DNA from: Lysinibacillus sphaericus
GTDB taxonomy: Bacteria > Bacillota > Bacilli > Bacillales_A > Planococcaceae
Assembly (NCBI RefSeq): GCF_006864135.1
Contig: NZ_SADV01000011.1
Span: 54,002-118,001, forward strand
DNA length: 64,000 nt
Reading direction: 5' to 3'
Below the pieces are notes generated by a model, which worked only from the letters and a program-made list of their open reading frames with translations, was not told where the DNA came from and searched no databases. This document shows, piece by piece, positions 8,071 to 16,466 of the stretch (its first letter is position 1; each line of letters begins with the position of its first letter). The position numbers and the translations under genes were made by a program.

Positions 8071-9147
8071 TTACTTTGTTAATCTTTCGAATAGTGGGGC
8101 AGTTTTTTCTCGCCAAAGAGATGATGATACACAATTATCTAATAATCGCCGGATAGTATACTCCGCTTCCGCGTAACGCTTCGAATAGCCCATTGCATCC
8201 TGCATCGCCTCTTTATACTTTGCCCGAATATCTTCAATTTGAACTTCTGCCTCCTGTGAAATTGCGCAATGTTTCCCTATATCGAAAATTTCATCCCCTA
8301 GTCTTCCGTCCTGTGGGTCAAAGATATGAGGCTCTGTACTATCAAAAATACAGAAATTCAATTCCGGGATAATGACCATGTCCACTGAATTTGAATCCAA
8401 GCCGCACCAAATAATTTGTGCATCGAGCCCTCTTGCATTTGCTTCGTCTGCTAAACCTTTCATTAAAGAAGATTTACCTGTACCTGGCTTCCCTTTGATC
8501 ATCAATCTTCTAGATACATTTTTTGTTATGCTATCTACGGTATTTTCGGTACCCCTCGGTGTTAATGTTCCGAGTAAGCGATGGGTGCGCACTCCTGTTT
8601 TATTTAAGACGATTGATTGGAAAACATCTGTCTTTAAATTTTCAACCTGATCATTCAATGCCTGCCAGTTCATGCAACTCTGAGTGACTACTTCCCAATC
8701 ATCATGGATCTTTTTTGCATTGTTAAGCTTCGAAATACACTTCTCACGCCATGACTCTCGTTCCGTCATTGCAGTAGCGAGCTGTTCGCCAACTCTTTCA
8801 AGCTGGATTTCTTCTAAGCAATCATAAAATGACATTACCCGATGCTTTGTTCCAAGGAAAACCGGTTCAATCCCCCAACCCGATGACCATACAAATAGTC
8901 GATTACATCCTTGAACATACACTGCCTCAACAATATCCTCCAGCAAAGCATGCTTATACCACTCCACCGCAAAGCCTTGCTTTACATAAAAATACCCAAG
9001 CTCTTTAAGAAGTTCTGATCCTTTAAACGTCGGTGCACCCTGTAAAATATAAACTAATTCAGCCTCATCCATCATTTCTTTATATAAATGTTTAATTCCT
9101 TGCCCAGTCAGTGCGTGTCCATAATAGTAGGTCACATTTCCGTTCAA
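8071..9147 (-). CDS. PRK06851-type tandem P-loop ATPase with degenerate first site
   Basis: A 358-residue protein resembling the uncharacterised Bacillus PRK06851 ATPase family, built from two related nucleotide-binding halves. The second half has an intact Walker A, GKPGTGKS (219-226, Lys225). The first half has the matching place at residues 37-44 but reads GAPTFKGS, so the invariant Lys is replaced by Gly and nucleotide binding there is probably lost. The C-terminal part is rich in charged helices. No membrane segment or signal peptide is seen. It is monocistronic, 67 nt upstream of kbl on the same strand. The cellular role of the family is not known to me. Confidence 0.7.
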   Translation of the reverse strand: MNGNVTYYYGHALTGQGIKHLYKEMMDEAELVYILQGAPTFKGSELLKELGYFYVKQGFAVEWYKHALLEDIVEAVYVQGCNRLFVWSSGWGIEPVFLGTKHRVMSFYDCLEEIQLERVGEQLATAMTERESWREKCISKLNNAKKIHDDWEVVTQSCMNWQALNDQVENLKTDVFQSIVLNKTGVRTHRLLGTLTPRGTENTVDSITKNVSRRLMIKGKPGTGKSSLMKGLADEANARGLDAQIIWCGLDSNSVDMVIIPELNFCIFDSTEPHIFDPQDGRLGDEIFDIGKHCAISQEAEVQIEDIRAKYKEAMQDAMGYSKRYAEAEYTIRRLLDNCVSSSLWREKTAPLFERLTK

Positions 9148-9575
9148 TTTCGATCCCCCTTTATCTTATGCCTTGCATTATATGAAGGAACCTTAAAAAA
9201 AATGAAGAGCTATTTTTAATTTTTACACATAAAAGTAGCTTCCTATTTAATAAAATAAGTTCATGCCCATAGAGTGCCACCAATAAAAGCCTCTCGAATA
9301 AATCCATTAAACTAACGAGGTAGTAAAAAAGGGATACCCTAAATAAAGTCGAATTATTAAGTTTTTATGGATATAATATACATACACACCATATTTTATG
9401 GTAAACGAAAAGAACCCATTTTCAGTATTCTAAAACTATCTATTTTCACCAAAAGTACCTAATTGCGTAAATAGCAACCATCTGTTTCAACTGTTTGCTA
9501 CTCTTAGATTACATCATTCTACTTTGCGATTCTTACATAAGCTATAGTAAAAATAAAATGACAGGAGTTGAAATC
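9148..9575. other. Intergenic region without recognisable gene
   Basis: About 430 bp of AT-rich sequence between two divergent units. No ORF with a ribosome site, RNA gene or clear repeat was found; it must hold the promoters of the ATPase gene and of the decayed HTH gene. Confidence 0.5.
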
Positions 9576-10000
9576 ATAGAGTTCTATAAAAAGCTAAAAG
9601 AAGAACGCTTAAGCATAATTTATCACAAGAAGAATTAGCCATTAAATTAAACATTAGCAGACAATCCGTTTCTAAATGGGAGCTTAAAAAAGGTTATCCC
9701 AATATTGAAACGCTTATTGCATTAAGTGATTTATTCAATATTAGTATTGACGAATTAATGAAAGGAGACAATTCCTTGAAAGCTACAAGCATCAAAGAAG
9801 AAGAGAGGGAATTAACAATGACATATCTATTCAAATGGATATATGTACTGAGTTCAATTTTAGTAGTATTTTGGCTTTTTGTACTTCCCTGGTCCGAACC
9901 ATCAGGTCTTACATTAAGTATCATTAATCTCATAGCTGTTATTTACTTTGCAATTGTCATTAGCTACATCAAAAATAACAAGAACAAATTTTTTAATTAA
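9576..10000 (+). pseudogene. HTH_3 (Xre-type) regulator with membrane tail, frameshifted
   Basis: The region encodes an Xre/Cro-type helix-turn-helix (LSQEELAIKLNISRQSVSKW, then GYPNIETLIALSDLFNISIDELMKGD) followed by a linker and two hydrophobic segments, a known layout of small membrane-anchored regulators. The frame is broken at 9611-9612, where CGCTTAAGCAT would read through as R-L-K-H if one more A were present. The codon at the expected start, 8 nt after AGGAG, is ATA (9576) rather than ATG. Both suggest a decayed gene; a sequencing error in the A run could explain the first only. The downstream part from 9758 (80 codons) remains open. Confidence 0.75.
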
Positions 10001-10057
10001 ACACGCAATTATGCCTGTGATGCAGGTCAGTTAACATTAGCTTAAGTTTGGAGGGAG

Positions 10058-10237
10058 ATGTATGGTAAAAAAGTTAGGATTGTTTTGTTTGCCATTGGTA
10101 TAATAATGATGTTTTTAGGTATGCCTTATTTATTGGGCTATTCAACAAATGAATTTTTAAAGTATCCTTTATATTTTGGATTGATAGTAACGGTTATATT
10201 TGCTCCTGTCCCTACAATAAAAAAAACAAAAAAGTAA
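10058..10237 (+). CDS. Small two-TM membrane protein (59 aa)
   Basis: A 59-codon ORF with two hydrophobic stretches (residues 8-27 and 39-51) and a basic C-terminus KKTKK. GGAGGG lies right in front of ATG 10058, closer than usual. A second ATG at 10062 is better spaced but its frame closes after 13 codons; one extra A in the run at 10067-10072 would join it to this ORF, so the start may have suffered a one-base loss. It follows the decayed HTH gene on the same strand and may have been its partner. No family recognised. Confidence 0.45.
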   Translation: MYGKKVRIVLFAIGIIMMFLGMPYLLGYSTNEFLKYPLYFGLIVTVIFAPVPTIKKTKK

Positions 10238-10302
10238 CATTATTGGGTTACCTGAGTTATCTCCTTCTGTGCCGAGCAGTTTACCGCTACAAATTATCAA
10301 TT

Positions 10303-10334
10303 AAAAAACTACCCAGCATTTCATTCTTGGGTAG
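10303..10334 (-). terminator. Terminator overlapping the end of ybaK
   Basis: CTACCCA (10309-10315) and TGGGTAG (10328-10334) form the stem; on the minus strand it is followed by TTTTTTAA. The stem overlaps the last codons of ybaK. Confidence 0.75.
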
Positions 10335-10815
10335 TAGTGATTGATGCAATCTTTGCTTTTGTCACAGCGACTAAATCATCTAGCTGTAAGTGGATTTGCA
10401 TACCAATTTTCCCGGCACTCACTATAATATTTCCTTGCTCTCGGGCCGACGAATCGATGACAGTTGGATAAAGCTTCTTCATGCCGACTGGAGAGCATCC
10501 GCCTCGTACATAGCCTGTATAGCCTAGTAACTCCTTGACCGGGAGCATGTCGATTTTTTTCTCTCCTACAACCTTTGCAGCTGCTTTTAAATCAAGCTCA
10601 TCTGCTACAGGAATAACAAATACAAAAAGCTTTTGTGCACTTGCCTTTGCTACTAATGTTTTGAAAACACGAGCAACTGGGTGACCAATTTTTTCAGCAA
10701 CCGAAATTCCGTCAACTTGGCCGTCACCAGTCTCATATTCAATTACTTCGAATTGTATTTTTTGTTGCTCCAATAATCTTATCGCATTTGTTTTCGCATG
10801 CTTTGCTTTTGCCAT
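10321..10815 (-). CDS. ybaK: YbaK/EbsC-family Cys-tRNA(Pro) deacylase
   Basis: A 164-residue YbaK-type trans-editing protein. The family hydrolyses Cys mischarged on tRNA-Pro in the cytoplasm, acting beside prolyl-tRNA synthetase. The conserved Lys-containing segment VFKTLVAK (residues 50-57), the strand [15 protein letters not shown] and the loop [14 protein letters not shown] match E. coli YbaK and its Bacillus homologues; length is typical (about 160). The ATG at 10815 follows GGGAGATTTTTGAT. It stands alone between a SprA-related gene upstream on the same strand and its own terminator. Confidence 0.88.
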   Translation of the reverse strand: MAKAKHAKTNAIRLLEQQKIQFEVIEYETGDGQVDGISVAEKIGHPVARVFKTLVAKASAQKLFVFVIPVADELDLKAAAKVVGEKKIDMLPVKELLGYTGYVRGGCSPVGMKKLYPTVIDSSAREQGNIIVSAGKIGMQIHLQLDDLVAVTKAKIASITTTQE

Positions 10816-10839
10816 ATCAAAAATCTCCCATCTGCAGCA

Positions 10840-11565
10840 TTAGGCTATCATGGAGATCAAGGAGTCATTTCTCGGTCGATAGCCGTCTTTTGCCATTTGA
10901 ATATGAGTGGCATACTTTTCAGAAGCGTGTTTAAATGTTCGCACCTTGTATGCCTCCGCATAACTCTTACCGAAAATTGTATCTACAAATGGATCTAATT
11001 TCAATTCCTTCGAAAAACGTTCTGGTACTTTGACTTTAATATCTTCTCGTACAAAAGCTGGCTCACTGTCATCTACCTCTTGACCATTGAATTGCGCTTG
11101 CATGTGCTGTATCTGAGCATTTGCACTTGCCGCTACACGTAAATCCTGTGGTGATGGCTGCGCGGGTCCCAGCGCTGTATTCCGCACCTGCTCTAAAATT
11201 TGTAACGTTTCCTTGGCATTCGCATCATCTACTATAGGCGCTTCCTCATTTACACGCTCTACCTGTGAATATTGCTTTTGCATTTGCTCATGTGCGAACA
11301 CATTTTTCGTCTGTTGCATATCTTGAATGATTGCTTGCTGTTGAGGTGTGACCTCTTTGGACTCCTCTTTTTGTTGCTCAAAGAGTTCTTGGTCTGTATG
11401 CCCTAAAAGTAAATTTTCTAGCTCAAGCAATAACGGATTTTTCTTTGGTGGAAAATACAGTGCACTTTTTCGATATGCATCACCAGCTTGTTTTCGCTGT
11501 AAAATCTTTTTACGATTATAGTGTGATGATATTCTTTCTTGTTCTATTAAACTAGATAGTTTCAT
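10840..11565 (-). CDS. SprA-related (PF12118-like) protein
   Basis: About 241 residues, hydrophilic, with a Q/E-rich middle. The segment RNTALGPAQPSPQDLRVAAS near the middle resembles the core of the SprA-related family (A-L-x-P-A-x-P-S-x-Q-D-x-x-V-A). These are often annotated as putative metalloproteases, but I see no HExxH motif here. The start ATG 11565 sits 8 nt after GAGG; a GTG three codons upstream overlaps that site. No signal peptide or membrane helix. Role unknown; the match is by motif only. Confidence 0.55.
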   Translation of the reverse strand: MKLSSLIEQERISSHYNRKKILQRKQAGDAYRKSALYFPPKKNPLLLELENLLLGHTDQELFEQQKEESKEVTPQQQAIIQDMQQTKNVFAHEQMQKQYSQVERVNEEAPIVDDANAKETLQILEQVRNTALGPAQPSPQDLRVAASANAQIQHMQAQFNGQEVDDSEPAFVREDIKVKVPERFSKELKLDPFVDTIFGKSYAEAYKVRTFKHASEKYATHIQMAKDGYRPRNDSLISMIA

Positions 11566-11861
11566 ATGATTCACCTCGGCTTTCTTATTTAATATGCAAG
11601 TTAAATAATAGATATGATAATTTCCTCTATTAACTTTATCTATTCCTTCAGAATAGTTTCTGTACCCTAATTATCGGAATTTTCTTTACCAAATTCAAGA
11701 GCAAATTAATACTAAGCTCCTAAAGAAATATTTCACTTTCAACGAAATAAGTACAAAGACCTAACAAAACCCTCAATATTATATTCATTTAGTATTTCAA
11801 TATTTAATTTCAATAAAATTTATTATCGTTACCACTTTATAAATGGTGTTAATTCACCACT
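11566..11861. other. AT-rich intergenic region
   Basis: About 300 bp with no ORF carrying a ribosome site. A small inverted repeat TGGTG-TTAATT-CACCA lies at 11843-11858 just beyond the vanZ-like terminator. Nothing else seen. Confidence 0.5.
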
Positions 11862-11890
11862 AAAAAAACAGCCCCATAACAAGGACTGTT
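11862..11890 (-). terminator. Terminator of the VanZ-family gene
   Basis: On the minus strand AACAGTCC pairs with GGGGCTGTT across TTGTTAT and runs into seven T; it starts right after the stop codon. Confidence 0.7.
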
Positions 11891-11891
11891 T

Positions 11892-12455
11892 CTATCTGTC
11901 TTTTTTAGGTTTAATAAGTATACTTTTATAGGCTAAGTAACCAAGCCATGCACCGAGTGTATTTAAAATTAAATCATCAATATCAGCCGACCCAACCGTA
12001 AAAATAAACTGGATTGTTTCTACCGCTAGACTAGAGAAAAAGCCTGCCCAAATAACTGTCCGCGCTTTACGAAACTTTTTTGATAATAATGGAAGTAAAA
12101 AGCCCATTGGGGTAAATATCAATAAATTGCCTAGTAAATTAATAATAATGATATCCAAATTAAAATACTGAGAGTAATTTATATAGCGAAGAATTGTATC
12201 AAAGGGAATAAAATTTGTGGTTAAACGCCAGTCACTATAATCAAACAGCCCTAATTCGTCTAGAGAATATTCGCCATTAAATAAAATAATAATTACATTC
12301 ACTAGTCGATCAATAACTAGTTTATAAAAAGCTATAACGGAATAAATACAAAAAAATATCCAACCTATTATCTTGATTGGTAAATAATATGTATCTATCA
12401 ATGAACGATAAGGTAACGGTAGCTTGGCACTACCCTGTATATTATTTTTTGTCAT
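11892..12455 (-). CDS. VanZ-family membrane protein
   Basis: A 187-residue integral membrane protein of the VanZ-like family. About four transmembrane segments are visible (residues 26-46, 100-124, 134-153 and 162-178). The family hallmarks are NFIPFDTI, NLLGNLLIFTPMGFLLPLL and, near the end, E-T-I-Q followed by DIDDLILNTLGAWLGY. VanZ itself gives low-level teicoplanin resistance, but most homologues, including this stand-alone type, have no proven role. The start ATG 12455 lies downstream of CAGGAGGTAGG at a wide spacing, so the exact start is not certain. Confidence 0.82.
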   Translation of the reverse strand: MTKNNIQGSAKLPLPYRSLIDTYYLPIKIIGWIFFCIYSVIAFYKLVIDRLVNVIIILFNGEYSLDELGLFDYSDWRLTTNFIPFDTILRYINYSQYFNLDIIIINLLGNLLIFTPMGFLLPLLSKKFRKARTVIWAGFFSSLAVETIQFIFTVGSADIDDLILNTLGAWLGYLAYKSILIKPKKDR

Positions 12456-12657
12456 GCCTGTACAACCTACCTCCTGTATCCTCTCATAATTTTAATATGC
12501 CTCCCTTCCCCATGCAAGTGGCAAAAATAAGATGGGTGAAGCGTTTTAAAGCATATTAGGAATACTTTCCCCCTTTACTATACGTTTGTCCAGATTCAAT
12601 TAGAAAAGAGAAAAAAACAAATTTTAACAAAATACCATCCTTGGCTTTTGGTGATGC

Positions 12658-12689
12658 AAAAAAAGCTGCCTCAATTAAACTGAGACAGC
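12658..12689 (-). terminator. Terminator of the yng operon
   Basis: On the minus strand GCTGTCTCA and TGAGGCAGC form a 9-bp stem with a 7-nt loop followed by seven T, 14 nt after the stop codon of the last gene. Confidence 0.8.
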
Positions 12690-12702
12690 ATTCTTTCAGA
12701 CT

Positions 12703-14241
12703 TTATACTGGATTTACTCCATGTTTACGTTCCGAGAATAATAAATATTTTGACATATACAACTCTAAACGTGATTCAAGTGCTTTTCGTAAATCATTTG
12801 GCTCAATAACATCGTCAATGATGAGCTCTGAAGCTAGACGATAGACATCGATTTCCTCTTGATATTCCTTGCGTTTCTCTGCAATAAAGTTCGCTTGCTC
12901 CTCTTTTGGAAGTTCAGCGATTTTATTTGCATATACTGCATTGACCGCTGCCTCTGGGCCCATTACAGCAATTTGCGCGTTAGAAAGCGCAATACAGCAG
13001 TCTGGCTCAAAAGCAGGACCTGCCATTGCATACAGCCCTGCACCATATGCCTTGCGAACAATGACCGTTAATTTAGGGACTGTTGCCTCGCTCATTGCGA
13101 AAATCATTTTCGCACCATGACGTATAATCCCAGCTTTTTCAACTTGCGTACCAATCATAAAGCCTGGTACATCTGCAAGGAAAAGAAGCGGAATATTAAA
13201 CGCATCACAAAGTGAAATGAACTTTGCTGCTTTATCAGCTGAATCGTGGAACAAAACGCCACCCTTTACGCGCGGTTGATTGGCGATAATTCCAACGGAT
13301 TGCCCATTAATGCGCCCAAGTCCTGTAATTAATTCTGGAGCGAATAATTTTTTTACTTCGCAAAACGTATTTTCATCTATAATACGGTCAATTAGCTTAT
13401 ACATATCAAAAGGAACGTTTTGATTTTTTGGTATTAGCTCTTCAATCGATTTATCGAATGTAGCTGGTGGCTTTGGAGCCTCTACCTTTCCGCGCTCTGC
13501 ATAATTGTTCGGGAAGTAGCTCAAATATTTACGGGCATAGGCAATTGCTTCCTGCTCGGTTTTAGCAAGCACATCTCCACAACCGGAAACGGAACAGTGC
13601 ATTTTCGCTCCACCCATCGTTTCCAAATCTACCTTCTCACCAATAACCATTTCCGCCATACGTGGGGATCCTAAATACATCGATGCATTGCCCTCTACCA
13701 TAACTACAATATCGCAGAATGCAGGGATATATGCGCCTCCTGCTGCAGAAGGTCCAAACAGTAAGCATATTTGAGGGATTTTACCTGATAGTTTGACCTG
13801 ATTATAGAAAATACGTCCTGCTCCTCGTCGGCCAGGAAACATTTCTAATTGATCAGTAATACGTGCACCTGCCGAATCGACTAGATACAGTAATGGGCAA
13901 TTTAACTTTTCAGCTGTTTCTTGAATACGAATCATTTTTTCTACTGTACGTTTACCCCAAGAGCCAGCTTTAATCGTCGAATCGTTTGCTAATACACAAA
14001 CGGTACGGCCATGGATTTTACCGATTCCTGTTACAACGCCATCTGCCGGTAAGTCACCAACTAAGCAGTTTGCGTACAAGCCATCCTCTGATTGCAGCCC
14101 ATCATCTAATAATAATTCGAGTCGTTCACGTACAAATAATTTTCCTTGCTGCGCATTTTTATCGTGATATTTTGGCAGACCGCCTGCTAAAACTTGTTCC
14201 TTCATTGTTTTAGTCGTATTTTCTGTCGGTACATTGCTCAT
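12703..14241 (-). CDS. yngE: Acyl-CoA carboxylase carboxyltransferase subunit (YngE-type, methylcrotonyl-CoA carboxylase beta)
   Basis: A 512-residue carboxyltransferase of the AccD5/PccB/MccB class, made of two crotonase-like domains. GARITDQLEMFPGRRGAGRIF and GPSAAGGAYIPAFCD in the N half and GGVLFHDSADKAAKFI in the C half are typical; R-A-K-A-Y-G-A-G-L-Y-like VRKAYGAGLYAMAG also fits the MccB branch. It transfers CO2 from carboxybiotin to an acyl-CoA, here most likely 3-methylcrotonyl-CoA given the HMG-CoA lyase and methylglutaconyl hydratase genes beside it. The biotin carboxylase and carrier are the separate yngH and yngHB products. ATG 14241 follows AAGGAGG. It is the last gene of the operon, separated by 145 nt from yngF. 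Confidence 0.9.
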   Translation of the reverse strand: MSNVPTENTTKTMKEQVLAGGLPKYHDKNAQQGKLFVRERLELLLDDGLQSEDGLYANCLVGDLPADGVVTGIGKIHGRTVCVLANDSTIKAGSWGKRTVEKMIRIQETAEKLNCPLLYLVDSAGARITDQLEMFPGRRGAGRIFYNQVKLSGKIPQICLLFGPSAAGGAYIPAFCDIVVMVEGNASMYLGSPRMAEMVIGEKVDLETMGGAKMHCSVSGCGDVLAKTEQEAIAYARKYLSYFPNNYAERGKVEAPKPPATFDKSIEELIPKNQNVPFDMYKLIDRIIDENTFCEVKKLFAPELITGLGRINGQSVGIIANQPRVKGGVLFHDSADKAAKFISLCDAFNIPLLFLADVPGFMIGTQVEKAGIIRHGAKMIFAMSEATVPKLTVIVRKAYGAGLYAMAGPAFEPDCCIALSNAQIAVMGPEAAVNAVYANKIAELPKEEQANFIAEKRKEYQEEIDVYRLASELIIDDVIEPNDLRKALESRLELYMSKYLLFSERKHGVNPV

Positions 14242-14386
14242 ATTTAATTCCTCCTTTTGCCCATTCGGTTAAGCCTTAGCACTTTGTATAACTTTACTTC
14301 CGTACTGAGAATTTAAACGATATGTTTGGATTTCATTGTTTTAAAATCCCTACTTTAAAACCATTCAAAGTCTATCATCAGAGCTT

Positions 14387-15169
14387 TTATTTCCCTAAGT
14401 ATTGCGGTGTTCGTTTTTCTTGGAAAGCAAGTAAGCCCTCTAATCGATCTTCTGTAGGAATCAGAGCATTATATGCAAGTGATTCGATTTTTAAACCCGT
14501 AGCTAAATCTACTTCAACTCCTTGATTCATGGCGATTTTCGCCTGTACTAAAGAAAGTGGAGCATTCTTTGCCATTTCGAGTGCAAGCTGCTGAGCCTTT
14601 TCTAGTACTTCATGTCCTTCATGAACATACTCCACAATACCGTAGCTTCTCGCTTCCTCTGCATTTAGTCGACGTGCTGTATAAATTAATTCCTTCGCTT
14701 TTCCAATGCCAATTAGTCGTGGAAGTCGTTGTGTGCCTCCTGCCCCTGGGATGATGCCGAGAGATGTTTCCGTAAGGCCCATCTTTGCATGTGCAGCTGC
14801 AAGACGTAAATCACAGGCTAATGCTAGTTCGAGTCCGCCACCAAAAGCAACACCATTTAATACGGCGATAACTGGTTGAGCGAGTGCTTCTACTTTTGCC
14901 ACTGTTGCACCGATTAATTGCACAATCTGCTTTACTTGTTGGTCTGGCATCCCTTTACGTTCTTTTAAATCTGCTCCTGCGCAAAAAGCTTTTTCCCCTG
15001 CCCCCGTTAGTAAAACGACTCGCACTGCCGGATCACCGTTTATGTTGTCGAGTGTCGAGCTCAGTTCTTGGAGTAGTTGTACAGACATTGCATTTGCAGC
15101 TTCAGGTCTGGAAAGTGTAATAAGCCCAATGCTACCATCTAATAATTCAAAACGAACGAGTTGCGTCAT
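14387..15169 (-). CDS. yngF: Enoyl-CoA hydratase (YngF-type, methylglutaconyl-CoA hydratase)
   Basis: A 260-residue crotonase. The oxyanion-hole segments are CAGADLKE near residues 62-69 and GVAFGGGLELALACD near 105-119; the catalytic Glu lies in LTETSLGIIPGAGGTQRL. In the leucine pathway this protein hydrates 3-methylglutaconyl-CoA to HMG-CoA, the substrate of the next gene's product. The ATG overlaps the stop of yngG by 4 nt (ATGA), so translation is coupled. Specificity is inferred from operon context. Confidence 0.9.
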   Translation of the reverse strand: MTQLVRFELLDGSIGLITLSRPEAANAMSVQLLQELSSTLDNINGDPAVRVVLLTGAGEKAFCAGADLKERKGMPDQQVKQIVQLIGATVAKVEALAQPVIAVLNGVAFGGGLELALACDLRLAAAHAKMGLTETSLGIIPGAGGTQRLPRLIGIGKAKELIYTARRLNAEEARSYGIVEYVHEGHEVLEKAQQLALEMAKNAPLSLVQAKIAMNQGVEVDLATGLKIESLAYNALIPTEDRLEGLLAFQEKRTPQYLGK

Positions 15170-16083
15170 AATTGGCTCGCACTCCTTTCATTACGGGCAA
15201 TCGCCATTTGTTTAGAGGCAACGACCTTCCCTAGTTTCTGTTCAATAAATAGCGCAGCCTCTAGCACTTTATCCAGCTCTACACCCGTTGTAATACCCAT
15301 TTCATCTAATAAATACAGTAAATCTTCCGTAGCTACATTACCTGATGCTCCTTTGGCATACGGACAGCCGCCAAGTCCACCAAGCGCACTATCAAACTTC
15401 GTAATCCCCATTTTTAAAGATTGAACAATATTCGCTAGCGCTGTGCCACGTGTATCATGAAAATGCATCGCGAAATTTTCTGCAGGATATCTTTTTAGCA
15501 ATTCTTCTAAAAGATTTTCCACCTGTGTCGGTACACCAACACCAATCGTGTCACCGAGCGAAATTTCATCGACGCCCATTTCTAATAATTTTTCTGTTAC
15601 TCGCAAAACCTTTTCTGGTTGTATGTAGCCTTCATACGGGCACCCAATTACTGTTGAGATATAGCCTCGTACGTTTTTATGCGCTGCCTTTGCCCCTACC
15701 ACAACTTCCTGTAGTATCGGAAATGTTTCATTAATTGTTTTATTAATATTACTTTGATTATGGCTTTCACTTGCTGACATAAATACGCTCACTTCATCTA
15801 CTTCAGCCTGCAATGCACGTTCTAAGCCCCGCATGTTCGGTACGAGTGCCGCATATGTGATATCTTTTTGGCGTTTAATGGCCTGAAGAACCTCCACTGC
15901 ATCTGCCAGCTGTGGAATCCACTTCGGATGCACAAAAGAAGTTACCTCAATATAATTTAATCCAGTTTGACTAAGTAAATTTACTAATTGCACTTTATCG
16001 GCAGTTGCAAGATGTGTTTTCTCATTTTGCAAACCGTCACGAGGCCCTACTTCCTTTAACGTGACATGCTTTGGTAGCTGCAT
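15166..16083 (-). CDS. yngG: Hydroxymethylglutaryl-CoA lyase
   Basis: A 305-residue TIM-barrel lyase that splits HMG-CoA into acetoacetate and acetyl-CoA, the last step of leucine degradation. The opening VGPRDGLQNEK is the substrate and metal-binding signature; FHDTRGTALAN holds metal-ligand His residues; the flexible loop GGLGGCPYAKGASGN carries the catalytic Cys. Length and motifs match Bacillus YngG/MvaB. ATG 16083 follows AAGGAGG; the carrier gene ends 12 nt upstream. Confidence 0.93.
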   Translation of the reverse strand: MQLPKHVTLKEVGPRDGLQNEKTHLATADKVQLVNLLSQTGLNYIEVTSFVHPKWIPQLADAVEVLQAIKRQKDITYAALVPNMRGLERALQAEVDEVSVFMSASESHNQSNINKTINETFPILQEVVVGAKAAHKNVRGYISTVIGCPYEGYIQPEKVLRVTEKLLEMGVDEISLGDTIGVGVPTQVENLLEELLKRYPAENFAMHFHDTRGTALANIVQSLKMGITKFDSALGGLGGCPYAKGASGNVATEDLLYLLDEMGITTGVELDKVLEAALFIEQKLGKVVASKQMAIARNERSASQL

Positions 16084-16095
16084 AAAGAAGCCTCC

Positions 16096-16308
16096 TTATT
16101 CAATTTCTAAAATATCATCATCAACGTTAATGAAATCCCCTTCGTTCGCAATGATTTTTGTGACTACGCCATCTTCCTCTACTTCAATAGGAATCTCCAT
16201 TTTCATCGACTCTAAAATTGCCACATCTTGTCCCGCTGTAACTTTCTCGCCCTCTGCTACAACAATTTTCCATACTGTTCCTGCCATGCTCGCTTTAACT
16301 GTTGCCAT
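16096..16308 (-). CDS. yngHB: Biotin/lipoyl carrier protein (70 aa)
   Basis: A complete stand-alone biotinyl domain. The biotin is attached at Lys36 in ESMKMEIP, and the rest is the beta-barrel of the family. It carries carboxybiotin between the YngH biotin carboxylase and the YngE carboxyltransferase. ATG 16308 follows TTGGAGGGATTACA. Seventy residues is normal for this free-standing form. Confidence 0.93.
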   Translation of the reverse strand: MATVKASMAGTVWKIVVAEGEKVTAGQDVAILESMKMEIPIEVEEDGVVTKIIANEGDFINVDDDILEIE

Positions 16309-16466
16309 TGTAATCCCTCCAAATGTTATGAATGTACTGATAACGCATTCGCACTAATATTTAAGTGCGAATGCTTTTATCAAATTCGCCTTGGCGTAAT
16401 TGTCGTTGCTGTCGCTTCGCTTTCGGCGCTTCGCCCTCGCACAGATAAACAATACGTCCAGAGGTT
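16309..16466. repeat. Intra-operon hairpin and dispersed-repeat fragment
   Basis: The 158-nt gap between the carboxylase and carrier genes contains a perfect 11-bp inverted repeat GCATTCGCACT / AGTGCGAATGC (16345-16355 / 16364-16374) and, at 16383-16450, a fragment of a dispersed repeat (TTCGCCTTGGCGTAATTG, then GCTTCGCTTTCG) also found near 21890, 41420 and, inverted, 57350. It is the only wide gap inside an otherwise tight stretch. Confidence 0.6.

Noticed and set aside
10062..10103. Alternative start ATG 10062 for the small membrane ORF
   Set aside because: That frame closes after 13 codons unless one A is added; kept only as a sign of a possible one-base loss.
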